This document shows, in pieces, positions 8,597 to 18,719 of a stretch of 64,000 nucleotides of DNA (position 1 is the stretch's first letter; every line of letters starts with the position of its first letter). A program made the translations under genes and the position numbers. Origin of the DNA: Streptomyces monomycini (GTDB lineage: Bacteria; Actinomycetota; Actinomycetes; Streptomycetales; Streptomycetaceae); the NCBI RefSeq assembly GCF_022271435.1, contig NZ_JAFIQY010000045.1:1-64000 (forward strand). The letters run 5' to 3'. Below the pieces are notes generated by a model that did no database searches, was not told the DNA's origin, and worked only from the letters and a program-made list of their open reading frames with translations.

Positions 8597-9574
8597 ATGC
8601 TGCGTTTTCTCTTCCGCCGGTCCCTCGGCGCGATCGTGATCCTGCTGATCATCAGCGCGTTCACGTTCTTCCTCTTCTTCGCCGCCCCCCGGGATCCCGC
8701 ACTGCTGGCCTGCGGAAAGAACTGCACGCCGGACGCCATCGCAGTGATCCACAAAAATCTCGGGCTCGACAAACCCGTACCGGTCCAGTACTGGCTGTTC
8801 ATGTCCGGCATCGTCACCGGACGGGATTTCGCCGTCGGGCACTGCCCGGCGCCCTGCTTCGGCTATTCCTTCGCCAACAACGACCCCGTCTGGGACACGA
8901 TTCTGGACCGGTTCCCCACCACCGTCTCGCTGACCATCGGCGCCGCCGCGGTGTTCCTGACCGCCGGTGTCGGTACCGGAATGATCGCCGCCTGGAAACA
9001 GGGCCGGCTCATCGACAAGATCTTCAGCTCGTCCTCGCTGGTGCTCTCCTCCATGCAGATCTATTTCGTCGGGCCGATCGTGCTCGCGCTGCTGGTCTAC
9101 AACCTCGGCTGGTTCGGTCAGCCGAAATACGTGCCGATCACGGACGATCCCGTGGGCTGGTTCCTGGGACTGATCATTCCGTGGTTCGTACTGTCCCTCA
9201 TCTTCACCGCGCAGTACACGCGTATGGCCCGCTCGTCGATGATCGAACAGTTGCAGGAGGATCACGTACGGACCGCCAGGGCCAAGGGAATGACGTCCCG
9301 TACGGTCTTCTTCCGCTACGCCTGGCGCGGCTCGCTCATTCCCATCGTGACCATTTTCGGTATCGACCTGGGGTCGCTGTTCGGTGGCGCGATGATCACC
9401 GAATACACCTTCGCGCTGCCCGGCCTGGGCACCCTCGCCGTGAAGTCGGTACAGAACACCGACCTGCCCATGGTCATGGGCGTGATGCTGTTCGCCGCGA
9501 CCTTCATCATCCTGCTCAACATCGTGGTGGACGCCTGTTACGCGTTCATCGACCCGCGCGTGCGGCTGTCCTAG
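8597..9574 (+). CDS. bldKC: oligopeptide ABC transporter permease (BldKC-like)
   Basis: 325 aa DppB/OppB-type permease. N-terminal helix (M-L-R-F-L-F-R-R-S), a large periplasmic-side loop containing several Cys residues (LLACGKNCTP, GHCPAPCFG), then the conserved transmembrane domain with the EAA loop around RTARAKGMTSRTVFFRYAW, ending IDPRVRLS like other OppB proteins. The four cysteines in the outer loop are unusual for OppB and could form disulfides. It pairs with BldKA to form the channel. A 10-bp gap separates it from the next gene. Confidence 0.8.
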   Translation: MLRFLFRRSLGAIVILLIISAFTFFLFFAAPRDPALLACGKNCTPDAIAVIHKNLGLDKPVPVQYWLFMSGIVTGRDFAVGHCPAPCFGYSFANNDPVWDTILDRFPTTVSLTIGAAAVFLTAGVGTGMIAAWKQGRLIDKIFSSSSLVLSSMQIYFVGPIVLALLVYNLGWFGQPKYVPITDDPVGWFLGLIIPWFVLSLIFTAQYTRMARSSMIEQLQEDHVRTARAKGMTSRTVFFRYAWRGSLIPIVTIFGIDLGSLFGGAMITEYTFALPGLGTLAVKSVQNTDLPMVMGVMLFAATFIILLNIVVDACYAFIDPRVRLS

Positions 9575-9584
9575 GAGAGGCCCC

Positions 9585-10646
9585 GTGTCCACACTCACCC
9601 AGCCCGCGGGCCCACCGGCCCCGGCCGCCTCGGGCCCCTTCCTGTCCGTACGCGACCTGTACGTGCGGTTCGCCACCGAGGACGGTGTCGTCAAGGCGGT
9701 CGACGACCTCTCCTTCGACCTGGAGCGCGGCCGTACCCTCGGCATCGTCGGCGAGTCCGGCTCCGGCAAGTCGGTCACCAACCTCGCCGTCCTGGGCCTG
9801 CACAGCCCCAACTACACGACGATCACCGGCGAGATCCTGCTGGACGGCGACGAGCTGACCGGCGCCAGGGAGAAGGACCTGGAGAAACTGCGCGGCAACA
9901 AGATGGCGATGATCTTCCAGGACCCGCTGACCTCGCTGTCGCCGTACTACACGGTGGGCCGCCAGATCGCCGAGCCGTTCGTCAAGCACACCGGCGCGAG
10001 CAAGCGCGAGGGCCGGCGGCGCGCGATCGAGATGCTGGAGAAGGTGGGCATCCCGCAGCCGACGCTGCGGGTGGACGACTACCCCCACCAGTTCTCCGGC
10101 GGGATGCGGCAGCGCGCCATGATCGCCATGGCGCTGGTGTGCAACCCGTCGCTGCTGATCGCCGACGAGCCGACCACCGCGCTGGACGTGACCGTGCAGG
10201 CGCAGATCCTGGACCTGCTCAAGGACCTCCAGCAGGAGTTCGGCTCGGCGATCATCCTGATCACCCACGACCTGGGCGTGGTCGCCAACACCGCCGACGA
10301 ACTGCTGGTGATGTACGCCGGACGGGCCGTCGAGCGCGGCACCGTCAAGGAGATCCTCACCGAGCCGCACCACCCGTACACCTGGGGCCTGCTGGGCTCG
10401 ATGCCGCGGCTGACGGCGAGCGTGGAGGAGCCGCTGACGCCGATCCCCGGTACCCCGCCGAGCCTGCTCGCCCCGCCGTCGGGCTGCCCCTTCCATCCGC
10501 GCTGCGGCTTCGTCTCCGAGGTCGGCGGCACCCGCTGCCAGGACGAACGGCCCACGCTGGCCCCCGGCCGGGCGGCGGCCTGCCATCTGAGCCCCGAGCA
10601 GAAACACACCCTGTTCACCGAGCAGATCAAGCCCCGGCTGGGCTAG
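9585..10646 (+). CDS. bldKD: oligopeptide ABC transporter ATPase (BldKD-like)
   Basis: 353 aa ABC ATPase of the DppD/OppD class. Walker A GESGSGKS, ABC signature FSGGMRQR, Walker B LLIADEPTTALD and switch His in ITHDLGVV are all intact. The C-terminal oligopeptide/dipeptide transporter domain has its usual Cys residues (SGCPFHPRCGF). GTG start at 9585 with AGGAGAGG just upstream. It energises peptide import together with the next gene's product, as a heterodimer. Confidence 0.85.
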   Translation: MSTLTQPAGPPAPAASGPFLSVRDLYVRFATEDGVVKAVDDLSFDLERGRTLGIVGESGSGKSVTNLAVLGLHSPNYTTITGEILLDGDELTGAREKDLEKLRGNKMAMIFQDPLTSLSPYYTVGRQIAEPFVKHTGASKREGRRRAIEMLEKVGIPQPTLRVDDYPHQFSGGMRQRAMIAMALVCNPSLLIADEPTTALDVTVQAQILDLLKDLQQEFGSAIILITHDLGVVANTADELLVMYAGRAVERGTVKEILTEPHHPYTWGLLGSMPRLTASVEEPLTPIPGTPPSLLAPPSGCPFHPRCGFVSEVGGTRCQDERPTLAPGRAAACHLSPEQKHTLFTEQIKPRLG

Positions 10647-10663
10647 GAAGCGAAGCGACGACC

Positions 10664-11818
<1,155 letters not shown>

Positions 11819-11906
11819 GCGGCCGGGGCCCCGGCCCGCGTCCCCCGGTGTCGGATCAGCCGTCCGGGGCAGGTGCCGAGGACGCACTGGATCCACACAA
11901 GGACAG

Positions 11907-12905
11907 ATGACACCTATGGCTCACCGCTCCCCGGCCCGGATACCCACCCGCGTCCCCCTCCTGGCCACCACCGGAGTCCTGGCACTCCTCTGCGCGAGCA
12001 CCCCGGCCGCCGCTGCCGCCACCGGCCCGCACCGGCCCGCACCGCGCCCCACCTACGCCGTCGCCCACCGGGTGCTCACCGCCGACGGCGTGGACACGGC
12101 GCTGCGGCACGGGGCCAACGCCGTCGAGATCGACGCCACCGCCTGGAAGAAGGGCTGGTGGGCGGATCACGACGGCACCCCCACCAGCGCCGGTGACACG
12201 ATGGAAGCCATGCTCCAGCGCATCGCGCAGCGGCGCGGCGAGGGCAAGACCGTCAACTTCGTGTGGCTCGACATCAAGAACCCGGACCACTGCCGCAGCG
12301 ACGACGCGAAGTGGCGGCACTGCTCGGTGGCGGCACTGCGCGACCTGGCCCGCCGCACCGTGGAGAAGCAGGGCGTCCGCGTGCTCTACGGGTTCTACGG
12401 TACCGAGGGCGGCACCGGCTGGAAGGATGTCTCGACCGGCCTGCGCCCGCTCGAAGGGATCGACCTCAGCGGCAACGCCGCGGACGTGGCGAAGTCCTTC
12501 GCGGCCCACGGCTCACACATCCCCGCGAACCAGCGGATGATGGACAAGGGCCTCTTCAGCCTCTCGCTCAACGCCCGCAAGATCACTTCCGAACTCCGGG
12601 CCGGCGCCGAGGCCCGCAGTCGCGAGGAACTCGCCTCGACGGCCGGCTGGACGGTCGGCACGGGCGACGCGCAGCACGTCACCAAACTGCTGGCACCGTA
12701 CGCCGCGGGCGGGGCCGACGCGGACAGCCTCATCTACGGGCTGCGGGCCGCCTGCTACCCGGACGGCACGTCCAAGTGGCGCGGCGGCTGCGGCACCGAC
12801 GCGTCCTCGGTGAAGAAGGCGCTGGCTTCCATCAGGGATTACGTCGCCGGCCACCCGGCCGAGCGGCGCATGGCCACCAACAGCGACGTGCCGTTCGGAA
12901 GCTGA
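11907..12905 (+). CDS. secreted sphingomyelinase D/phospholipase D-like protein
   Basis: 332 aa (329 if ATG 11916 is used) with a Sec signal peptide of about 37 residues ending in an Ala-rich cleavage region. The mature part matches the GDPD-fold sphingomyelinase D/PLD family of spider venoms and some bacteria: H54 (AHRVL), E74 and D76 (GANAVEID), H88 (HDG) and D122 (WLDIK). The spacings H-to-E of 20 and H-to-D of 22 residues equal those of the Loxosceles enzyme (H12, E32, D34). The C-terminal MATNSDVPF resembles that family's terminal motif. Predicted role: Mg-dependent cleavage or cyclisation of choline-type phospholipids outside the cell. It follows the bldK operon on the same strand, 88 bp away. 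Four cysteines could form two disulfides. Confidence 0.75.
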   Translation: MTPMAHRSPARIPTRVPLLATTGVLALLCASTPAAAAATGPHRPAPRPTYAVAHRVLTADGVDTALRHGANAVEIDATAWKKGWWADHDGTPTSAGDTMEAMLQRIAQRRGEGKTVNFVWLDIKNPDHCRSDDAKWRHCSVAALRDLARRTVEKQGVRVLYGFYGTEGGTGWKDVSTGLRPLEGIDLSGNAADVAKSFAAHGSHIPANQRMMDKGLFSLSLNARKITSELRAGAEARSREELASTAGWTVGTGDAQHVTKLLAPYAAGGADADSLIYGLRAACYPDGTSKWRGGCGTDASSVKKALASIRDYVAGHPAERRMATNSDVPFGS

Positions 12906-12929
12906 GGCCGGGGCCGCCCCGGCGCCCCG

Positions 12930-13982
12930 TCACCCACCCGGCACGACCTGCCGTTCCTCCGCGAAGTGGCACGCCGAGGCGTGCCGGGCCGGGCCCGCCA
13001 CCCCCTCGAAGCCCTCCGGCACGTCCAGCGGCGGCACCTCCAGCGCGCAGCGCTCCCGCGCCTTCCAGCAGCGGGTGCGGAAGCGGCAGCCGGACGGCGG
13101 GTCGGCCGGCGAGGGGACGTCACCGCTGAGCAGGATGCGGTCACGCCGGTCGCGCGCCTCCGGGTCGGGGACGGGGACGGCGGAGAGCAGGGCCTGGGTG
13201 TACGGGTGCGTCGGATGGCCGTAGATCTCGTCCTCCGTACCGACCTCGGCGAAGCGGCCCAGGTACATCACCGCGACCCGGTCGGAGATGTGCCGGACGA
13301 CGGACAGGTCGTGCGCGATGAAGACGTACGACAGGTCGAACTCGTCCTGGAGCCGTTCCAGCAGGTTGACGACCTGCGCCTGGACGGAGACGTCCAGCGC
13401 CGAGACCGGCTCGTCCGCCACGATCACCTCGGGGCGCAGCGCCAGCCCGCGGGCGATGCCGATGCGCTGGCGCTGCCCGCCGGAGAACTGGTGCGGATAG
13501 CGGTTGATGTACTCCGGGTTGAGCCCGACCACGTCCAGCAGCTCCTGGACCTTCCGTCGCCGGTCCCCCTTAGGAGCCACCTCCGGGTGGATGTCGTAGG
13601 GCTCGCCGATGATGTCGCCGACCGTCATGCGCGGGTTCAGCGAGGTGTACGGGTCCTGGAAGACCATCTGGATGTTGCGGCGTACGGCCTTCAGCGCGCG
13701 CCCCGACAGCCTGGTGATGTCCTCCCCCCGGTACAGGATCTGCCCGCCGCTCGGCTTCTCCAGCCCGACCAGCAGCTTGGCGACCGTCGACTTGCCACAG
13801 CCGGACTCCCCGACGATCCCCAGCGTCTCGCCCTTGCGCAGGGCGAAGGAGACGGTGTCCACGGCCTTGACGGACCCGACCTGCTTGCGCAGCACGACGC
13901 CGCGCGTCAGCGGGTAGTGCTTGGCCAGGTCCCGTACGTCGAGGACGGTCTCCCCCACGCGCCCGGCCGCCTCAGCGTTCAC
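12930..13982 (-). CDS. oligopeptide ABC transporter ATPase, operon 1 (OppF type)
   Basis: 350 aa with Walker A GESGCGKST, signature FSGGQRQRIG, Walker B VIVADEPVSALD and the OppF C-terminal Cys motif SGCRFRTRCWKARERC. The GTG start at 13982 overlaps the upstream ATPase stop (GTGA), so translation is probably coupled. Last gene of the five-gene operon running 18582 to 12930; it converges with the phospholipase gene. It is a close paralogue of the protein at 21281-22333 (nearly identical motif blocks), showing that the two operons arose by duplication or shared descent. Confidence 0.88.
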   Translation of the reverse strand: MNAEAAGRVGETVLDVRDLAKHYPLTRGVVLRKQVGSVKAVDTVSFALRKGETLGIVGESGCGKSTVAKLLVGLEKPSGGQILYRGEDITRLSGRALKAVRRNIQMVFQDPYTSLNPRMTVGDIIGEPYDIHPEVAPKGDRRRKVQELLDVVGLNPEYINRYPHQFSGGQRQRIGIARGLALRPEVIVADEPVSALDVSVQAQVVNLLERLQDEFDLSYVFIAHDLSVVRHISDRVAVMYLGRFAEVGTEDEIYGHPTHPYTQALLSAVPVPDPEARDRRDRILLSGDVPSPADPPSGCRFRTRCWKARERCALEVPPLDVPEGFEGVAGPARHASACHFAEERQVVPGG

Positions 13983-15013
13983 CGGCGGTCTCCTCGCTCA
14001 CTGATGGTCTCCTCCCAGAAGTGGCAGGCGCTGGCCCGGCCCGGAGCCACGTCGTAGAGCGGCGGCCGGTCCGTACGGCAGACGTCCTGCGCCTTGGGGC
14101 AGCGCGGGTGGAAGGGGCAGCCCGGCGGGATCGCGGTCAGGCTGGGCGGCAGGCCCTTGATCGCGTACAGCTCGCGGCCCTTCTGGTCCAGGCGCGGGAT
14201 GGAATCGAGCAGGCCGCGCGTGTACGGGTGCGCGGGCGCCCGGTAGAGGTCGTGCACGGGCGCGGTCTCCACGATCCGGCCCGCGTACATCACCGCGATC
14301 CGGTCGGCGACGTCCGCGACCACCCCCAAGTCGTGGGTGATCAGCACCAATCCCATGGCGTACTCCCGCCGCAGCTCCGCGAGCAGGTCCATGACCTGGG
14401 CCTGGACCGTCACGTCGAGCGCCGTCGTCGGCTCGTCCGCGATGATCAGATCGGGGCCGAGGGCCAGCGCCATCGCGATCATGATGCGCTGGCGCATCCC
14501 GCCGCTGAACTGGTGCGGATAATCACCCACCCGGCTCCGCGCGGCCGGAATACGCACCCGGTCCATCAGCTCGGCCGCGCAGCCACGCGCCTCCTTGCGG
14601 GACATCCCCCGGTGCACCTCGAACATCTCCCCGAGCTGCGTCCCCACGCTCAGCACGGGGTTGAGCGCCGACAGCGCGTCCTGAAAGATCATCGCCAGCC
14701 GCGTACCGCGGATCCGGCGCCGTTCCTCCGCGCCCATCCGCAGCAGGTCCCGCCCGTGGAAGAGAATCTCGCCGCCCGTGACGTGTCCCGGCGGCGTGTC
14801 CAGGATGCCCAGGACGGCCTGCGCGGTCACCGACTTGCCCGAGCCCGACTCCCCCAGCACGGCCAGCGTCTCGCCCGCGCTCACCCGGTAATTGACCCCG
14901 TTGACCGCGTGCGCCACACCGTCCCGTGTACGGAACTCCACCTTCAGCTCCCGCACGTCCAGCAGCACGCCGCCACCGGAACCGTCCTCCTGCCGTGTCC
15001 CCTCAGCCGTCAT
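13979..15013 (-). CDS. oligopeptide ABC transporter ATPase, operon 1 (OppD type)
   Basis: 344 aa. Walker A GESGSGKS, signature FSGGMRQRIM, Walker B LIIADEPTTALDVT, His in ITHDLGVV, and C-terminal PGCPFHPRCPKAQDVC. Start ATG 15013 with GAGGAGA upstream; the frame extends further upstream inside the permease gene, but that part is an Arg-rich shadow. Eleven bp separate it from the permease stop at 15025. Forms the ATPase heterodimer with the next gene. Confidence 0.87.
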   Translation of the reverse strand: MTAEGTRQEDGSGGGVLLDVRELKVEFRTRDGVAHAVNGVNYRVSAGETLAVLGESGSGKSVTAQAVLGILDTPPGHVTGGEILFHGRDLLRMGAEERRRIRGTRLAMIFQDALSALNPVLSVGTQLGEMFEVHRGMSRKEARGCAAELMDRVRIPAARSRVGDYPHQFSGGMRQRIMIAMALALGPDLIIADEPTTALDVTVQAQVMDLLAELRREYAMGLVLITHDLGVVADVADRIAVMYAGRIVETAPVHDLYRAPAHPYTRGLLDSIPRLDQKGRELYAIKGLPPSLTAIPPGCPFHPRCPKAQDVCRTDRPPLYDVAPGRASACHFWEETISERGDRR

Positions 15014-15024
15014 CCACGGTCTCC

Positions 15025-16029
15025 TCAGCGCAACTTGGGGTCGAGGGCGTCGCGCACCGCGTCGCCGAGCATGATGAACGCCAGTACGGTCAGGCTGAGC
15101 GCGCCGGCGGGCCACAGCAGCATGTGCGGCGCGTTGCGGATCTGCTTGGACGCCTCGGAGATGTCGATGCCCCAGGAGACGGTCGGCGGCTTCAGACCGA
15201 CGCCCAGGTAGGAGAGCGTCGCCTCCAGCGCGATGTACGTGCCGAGGGCGATGGTCGCCACGACGATCACCGGCGCCACCGCGTTCGGTGCCAGGTGCCG
15301 CAGCAGCAGCCGGGTGTTCCCCGCCCCCAGCGCCCGCGCGGCCTGCACGAAGTCGGCCTGCTTGACGGTCAGTACGGAACCGCGGGCGATCCGCGCGAGC
15401 TGCGGCCAGCCCAGCAGCACGATGAACCCGACCACCGGCCACACGGAGCCGGACGGCACCACGGACAGGAACACCAGGCCGCCCAGCAGCATCGGAATGG
15501 CGAAGAACATGTCCGCGACACGGGAGAGCAGCGCGTCCCACCAGCCGCCGAAAAACCCGGCCAGCCCGCCCAGCACCCCGCCGAGGAGCGCCGCCCCGGC
15601 CGTCGCGCACACGCCGACCGTCACCGACGCCCGGGCCCCGTACACCGTCCGCGCGAAGACGTCGCAGCCCTGGGTGTCGAAACCGAACGGATGACCACTG
15701 CGCGCGCCCTCCTGCGACAGGGTGATGTCGCAGTCCAACGGATCGGTGGAGGTCAGCAGGGACGGCCGGACCGCGATCAGCAGAAAGAACAGAATCAGCA
15801 GGCCGGAGACGACGAAGACCGGATTGCGGCGCAGGTCGTGCCAGGCGTCCGACCACAAGCTGCGCGCCCGGCCGCCGGCCGGCTGCACACCGGCCCCCTG
15901 CGGCGCCCCCGGGGCCCCGGGCACCTCCGGCGTCCCCCCGGGCCCGCCCACGGTCTCCGCCTCGACGGCGGGCAGCGGCGTCCCGACACCCGACGGCTGG
16001 AACGACTCCGGACGCTCGGGCTCAGGCAT
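15025..16029 (-). CDS. oligopeptide ABC transporter permease, operon 1 (OppC type)
   Basis: 334 aa. A Pro/Gly-rich cytoplasmic N-terminus of about 50 residues precedes the first helix (FVVSGLLILFFLLIAV), then an outer loop and five helices. The EAA loop reads DFVQAARALGAGNTRLLLRH, and the end FIMLGDAVRDALDPKLR is the OppC hallmark. ATG 16029 overlaps the stop of the upstream permease by 8 bp, the same overlap seen in the paralogous operon. Confidence 0.87.
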   Translation of the reverse strand: MPEPERPESFQPSGVGTPLPAVEAETVGGPGGTPEVPGAPGAPQGAGVQPAGGRARSLWSDAWHDLRRNPVFVVSGLLILFFLLIAVRPSLLTSTDPLDCDITLSQEGARSGHPFGFDTQGCDVFARTVYGARASVTVGVCATAGAALLGGVLGGLAGFFGGWWDALLSRVADMFFAIPMLLGGLVFLSVVPSGSVWPVVGFIVLLGWPQLARIARGSVLTVKQADFVQAARALGAGNTRLLLRHLAPNAVAPVIVVATIALGTYIALEATLSYLGVGLKPPTVSWGIDISEASKQIRNAPHMLLWPAGALSLTVLAFIMLGDAVRDALDPKLR

Positions 16030-16945
16030 AACGAATCCTCGGGTCGAGCACGGCGTACAGGAGGTCGACGATCAGGTTGGCCAGCAGGAAGACGATGACC
16101 AGGACGGTCACGAAGCCGACGACGGTCGGGGAGTTCTGGCGGACGATGCCCTGGTACAGCTCGTAGCCGACGCCGTGCACATTGAAGATCCTCTCGGTGA
16201 CCACCGCGCCGCCCATCAGCGTGCCGATGTCCGCGCCGATGAAGGTGACCACCGGGATCAGCGAGTTGCGCAGCAGGTGCCGTACGACGATCCGGCGCCG
16301 GGGCAGGCCCTTGGCGACGGCCGTACGCACGTAGTCCGCACGGGCGTTCTCCGCGATCGACGTCCGGGTGAGCCGGGTGACGTACGCCAGCGACACCAGG
16401 GCCAGCACACAGCCCGGCAGCAGCAGTTCGTCCAGGGGCGCGCCCAGGGCGACGGCCGGGCTCACCCACGCCCACTTCACGCCCAGCAGGTACTGGAGCA
16501 CGTACCCGCTGACGAACGTCGGTACGGACACCACGATCAACGTGAGCACCAGCACCCCGGAGTCCAGCAGCCGCCCCCGCCGCAGCCCGCCGAGCACGCC
16601 GAGCGTCACCCCGACGACGATCTCCGCGACGACGGCGACGGCGGTCAGCCGCAGGGTGACGGGAAAGGCCGTACCCATCTTGTCCAGGACCTGCTGCCCG
16701 TCGAAGGTGGTGCCGAAATTCCCCGTGAAAATCTGCCCCATGTAATGCAGGTACTGCTGCCACAGCGGCTGGTCCAGATGCAGCTCGCGGCGGATCTGCG
16801 CGGCCGTGGCAGGGTCGGGCGCACGGTCACCGGAAAGCGCCGCGACCGGGTCGCCGAGCGCATACACCATGACAAAGATAAGAAAGGTGGCACCGACGAA
16901 AACCGGCACCATCTGCAACAACCGCCGGATCACATAACGTCCCAC
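16022..16945 (-). CDS. oligopeptide ABC transporter permease, operon 1 (OppB type)
   Basis: 307 aa from a GTG start at 16945 with GGGGGGAGG upstream; it begins V-G-R-Y-V-I-R-R-L-L-Q, as OppB proteins do. Six helices; the EAA loop is near DYVRTAVAKGLPRRRIVVRH and it ends LYAVLDPRIRYA. Only 14 bp separate it from the lipoprotein gene, leaving no room for the junction hairpin seen in the other two importers. Confidence 0.87.
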   Translation of the reverse strand: MGRYVIRRLLQMVPVFVGATFLIFVMVYALGDPVAALSGDRAPDPATAAQIRRELHLDQPLWQQYLHYMGQIFTGNFGTTFDGQQVLDKMGTAFPVTLRLTAVAVVAEIVVGVTLGVLGGLRRGRLLDSGVLVLTLIVVSVPTFVSGYVLQYLLGVKWAWVSPAVALGAPLDELLLPGCVLALVSLAYVTRLTRTSIAENARADYVRTAVAKGLPRRRIVVRHLLRNSLIPVVTFIGADIGTLMGGAVVTERIFNVHGVGYELYQGIVRQNSPTVVGFVTVLVIVFLLANLIVDLLYAVLDPRIRYA

Positions 16946-16959
16946 GACCGCCTCCCCCC

Positions 16960-18582
16960 TCAGCCCTTGATACGAATCTGACCGTACACAGGAACACTGA
17001 AAGGGTTCAGCGCGACATTCTCGACCCGTTCCCCGTACCCGCCACTGCCGTTCTGGTACCAGAGCGGAATCGCCGGCATCTCCCGGGCCAGAATCCGCTC
17101 GGCCCGGTGATACGTCTCGTTCACCTGCCGCTGCTCGCTCTCCGCGTTGGCCCGGCTCACCAGCCGGTCGAACTCCTTGTTGCTCCAGCCCGAGTCGTTG
17201 GACGAAGCACCGGTGAAGTACTGGCTCTGCACGAACGTCTGGATCAGCGGATAGTCCATCTGCCACCCGGCACGATAAGGCCCGCTCATCTTCTTCCCCG
17301 TGACCTTGGTTCGGTAATCGGCGAAGGTCCCCACCGGCGCGCCGTCACACACATGCCGGCCCAGCGCCTTGTTCACGCTGTTGCACAGCGCGTCCACCCA
17401 CAACTTGTGCGACCCGGTGTCCGCGTTGTACGTCACCTTCATCGAGCCGCCCGGAATCCCGCCCCCCTCGGCGACCAGCTTCCGGGCCCCGGCGGGGTCG
17501 TACGTGCACGCCGCACCGCACAGTCCCGCCTGGTACCCGCCGTGCTCCCCCAGGGCCATCGCGGACCAGTCGGTGGCGGGCGTCCGCGTACCCCGGAAGA
17601 TCTGCCGGGTGATCGCCGGCCGGTTGACGGCCATGGAAATCCCCCGCCGGACCTTTTCCACTCCCGCCTTCGACCACTTCGCGTCATACATCGGGAACGA
17701 CAGCGTCTGAATGATCCCGGCAGGCTGATTGATGTACCGTCCGCCCAGATCCTTCTGCACATGCTTCAACTGCGGAGCCGGCACATCATCGACCAGGTCC
17801 AGGTTCCCCGCCATCAAATCAGTATAGGCAGTATCGCTATCCGTATAAACCTGAAGATCCACCCCGCCGTTTTCCGCCCGGTCCGGCCCCGGATATCCAT
17901 CCCACCTCCGCAGCCGCATGACCCCGCCCTTGGCATACGACTGCACGGCATACGGCCCATTGCCGACCGGCTTCGCCAGCCACGCGTCGTGGTCGGTGAA
18001 GAACATCCGGGGCAGCGGCAGGAAGGCGTTGTACCCGAGCATGTCCGGCCACAGCCCGAATTTCTGGTTCAGCCGCACCGTGAACGTCAGCTCATCCCGC
18101 ACCCGCAGCCCACGCATGGTCTGCGCAGCCGGCTTCTCCCCCGCCCCTTCGGGATGCACGTCCCCATACCCCTCCACGTAACTGAAGAACGGCGCCCCCT
18201 GCTGCCGATTGGTGACCAGCGCCCCGTAATTCCAAGCGTCCACGAAAGACCGCGCCGTAACCTTCTCCCCGTTGCTGAACGTCCACCCCCGCTTCAACTT
18301 CACCGTGAAATTCCGCGCATCAGACGACTCGACCGACTCCGCGACCATGTTCTCCGCGACAGCGGTCCGCGGGTTGTACCGCTTCAGCCCCCGGAAAGCG
18401 AGATCGAGCACCTTGCCACCCTGCACATCGGTGGTGTTGGCCGGCTCCACCGGATTCTGCGGATCCCCCCAGGACGCCCGTACGACCGTGGGGTCCTGCC
18501 CACCCCCACCACACCCGGCGCCCGCCAGAACGACCACGGCGCCCACGACGAACACCGACCCGACGCGCCAGGCACCCCGCAA
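16960..18582 (-). CDS. oligopeptide-binding lipoprotein, operon 1
   Basis: 540 aa SBP_bac_5 lipoprotein. TTG start at 18582 with GAGGAGG 8 nt upstream; lipobox L-A-G-A-G-C puts the lipidated Cys at 24. Typical blocks follow: RGLKRYNPRTAVAEN, KRGWTFSNGEKVTARSF, and the GNGPYAVQSY region. The stretch encoded at about 17815-17862 uses A/T-ending codons (TAT, ACT, GAT, TTG, AGT-type) unlike the rest of the window. First gene of the operon; the TTG start and lipobox agree with the paralogue at 25379-27004. Confidence 0.86.
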   Translation of the reverse strand: MRGAWRVGSVFVVGAVVVLAGAGCGGGGQDPTVVRASWGDPQNPVEPANTTDVQGGKVLDLAFRGLKRYNPRTAVAENMVAESVESSDARNFTVKLKRGWTFSNGEKVTARSFVDAWNYGALVTNRQQGAPFFSYVEGYGDVHPEGAGEKPAAQTMRGLRVRDELTFTVRLNQKFGLWPDMLGYNAFLPLPRMFFTDHDAWLAKPVGNGPYAVQSYAKGGVMRLRRWDGYPGPDRAENGGVDLQVYTDSDTAYTDLMAGNLDLVDDVPAPQLKHVQKDLGGRYINQPAGIIQTLSFPMYDAKWSKAGVEKVRRGISMAVNRPAITRQIFRGTRTPATDWSAMALGEHGGYQAGLCGAACTYDPAGARKLVAEGGGIPGGSMKVTYNADTGSHKLWVDALCNSVNKALGRHVCDGAPVGTFADYRTKVTGKKMSGPYRAGWQMDYPLIQTFVQSQYFTGASSNDSGWSNKEFDRLVSRANAESEQRQVNETYHRAERILAREMPAIPLWYQNGSGGYGERVENVALNPFSVPVYGQIRIKG

Positions 18583-18719
18583 CGACCTGCCTCCTCAGAG
18601 CTGCGACCCCGGGCACCCCACCGTCCCGGCCTCTCGGCCCCAACCTGACACCTCACACCCGCCGCGCCCCGTCACCCGGGCGCAACACGGGCCAGAACCC
18701 CCCGTACGAGCGATCTTCG

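Noticed and set aside
6638..9811. 1057-aa minus-strand frame antisense to bldKB/bldKC
   Set aside because: Shadow of the sense codons; Val/Arg/Gly-rich with no recognisable domain.
6547..9858. 1103-aa plus-strand frame across the bldKB-bldKC region
   Set aside because: Arg/Gly/Pro-rich translation without domains, overlapping well-defined lipoprotein and permease genes; typical high-GC shadow frame.
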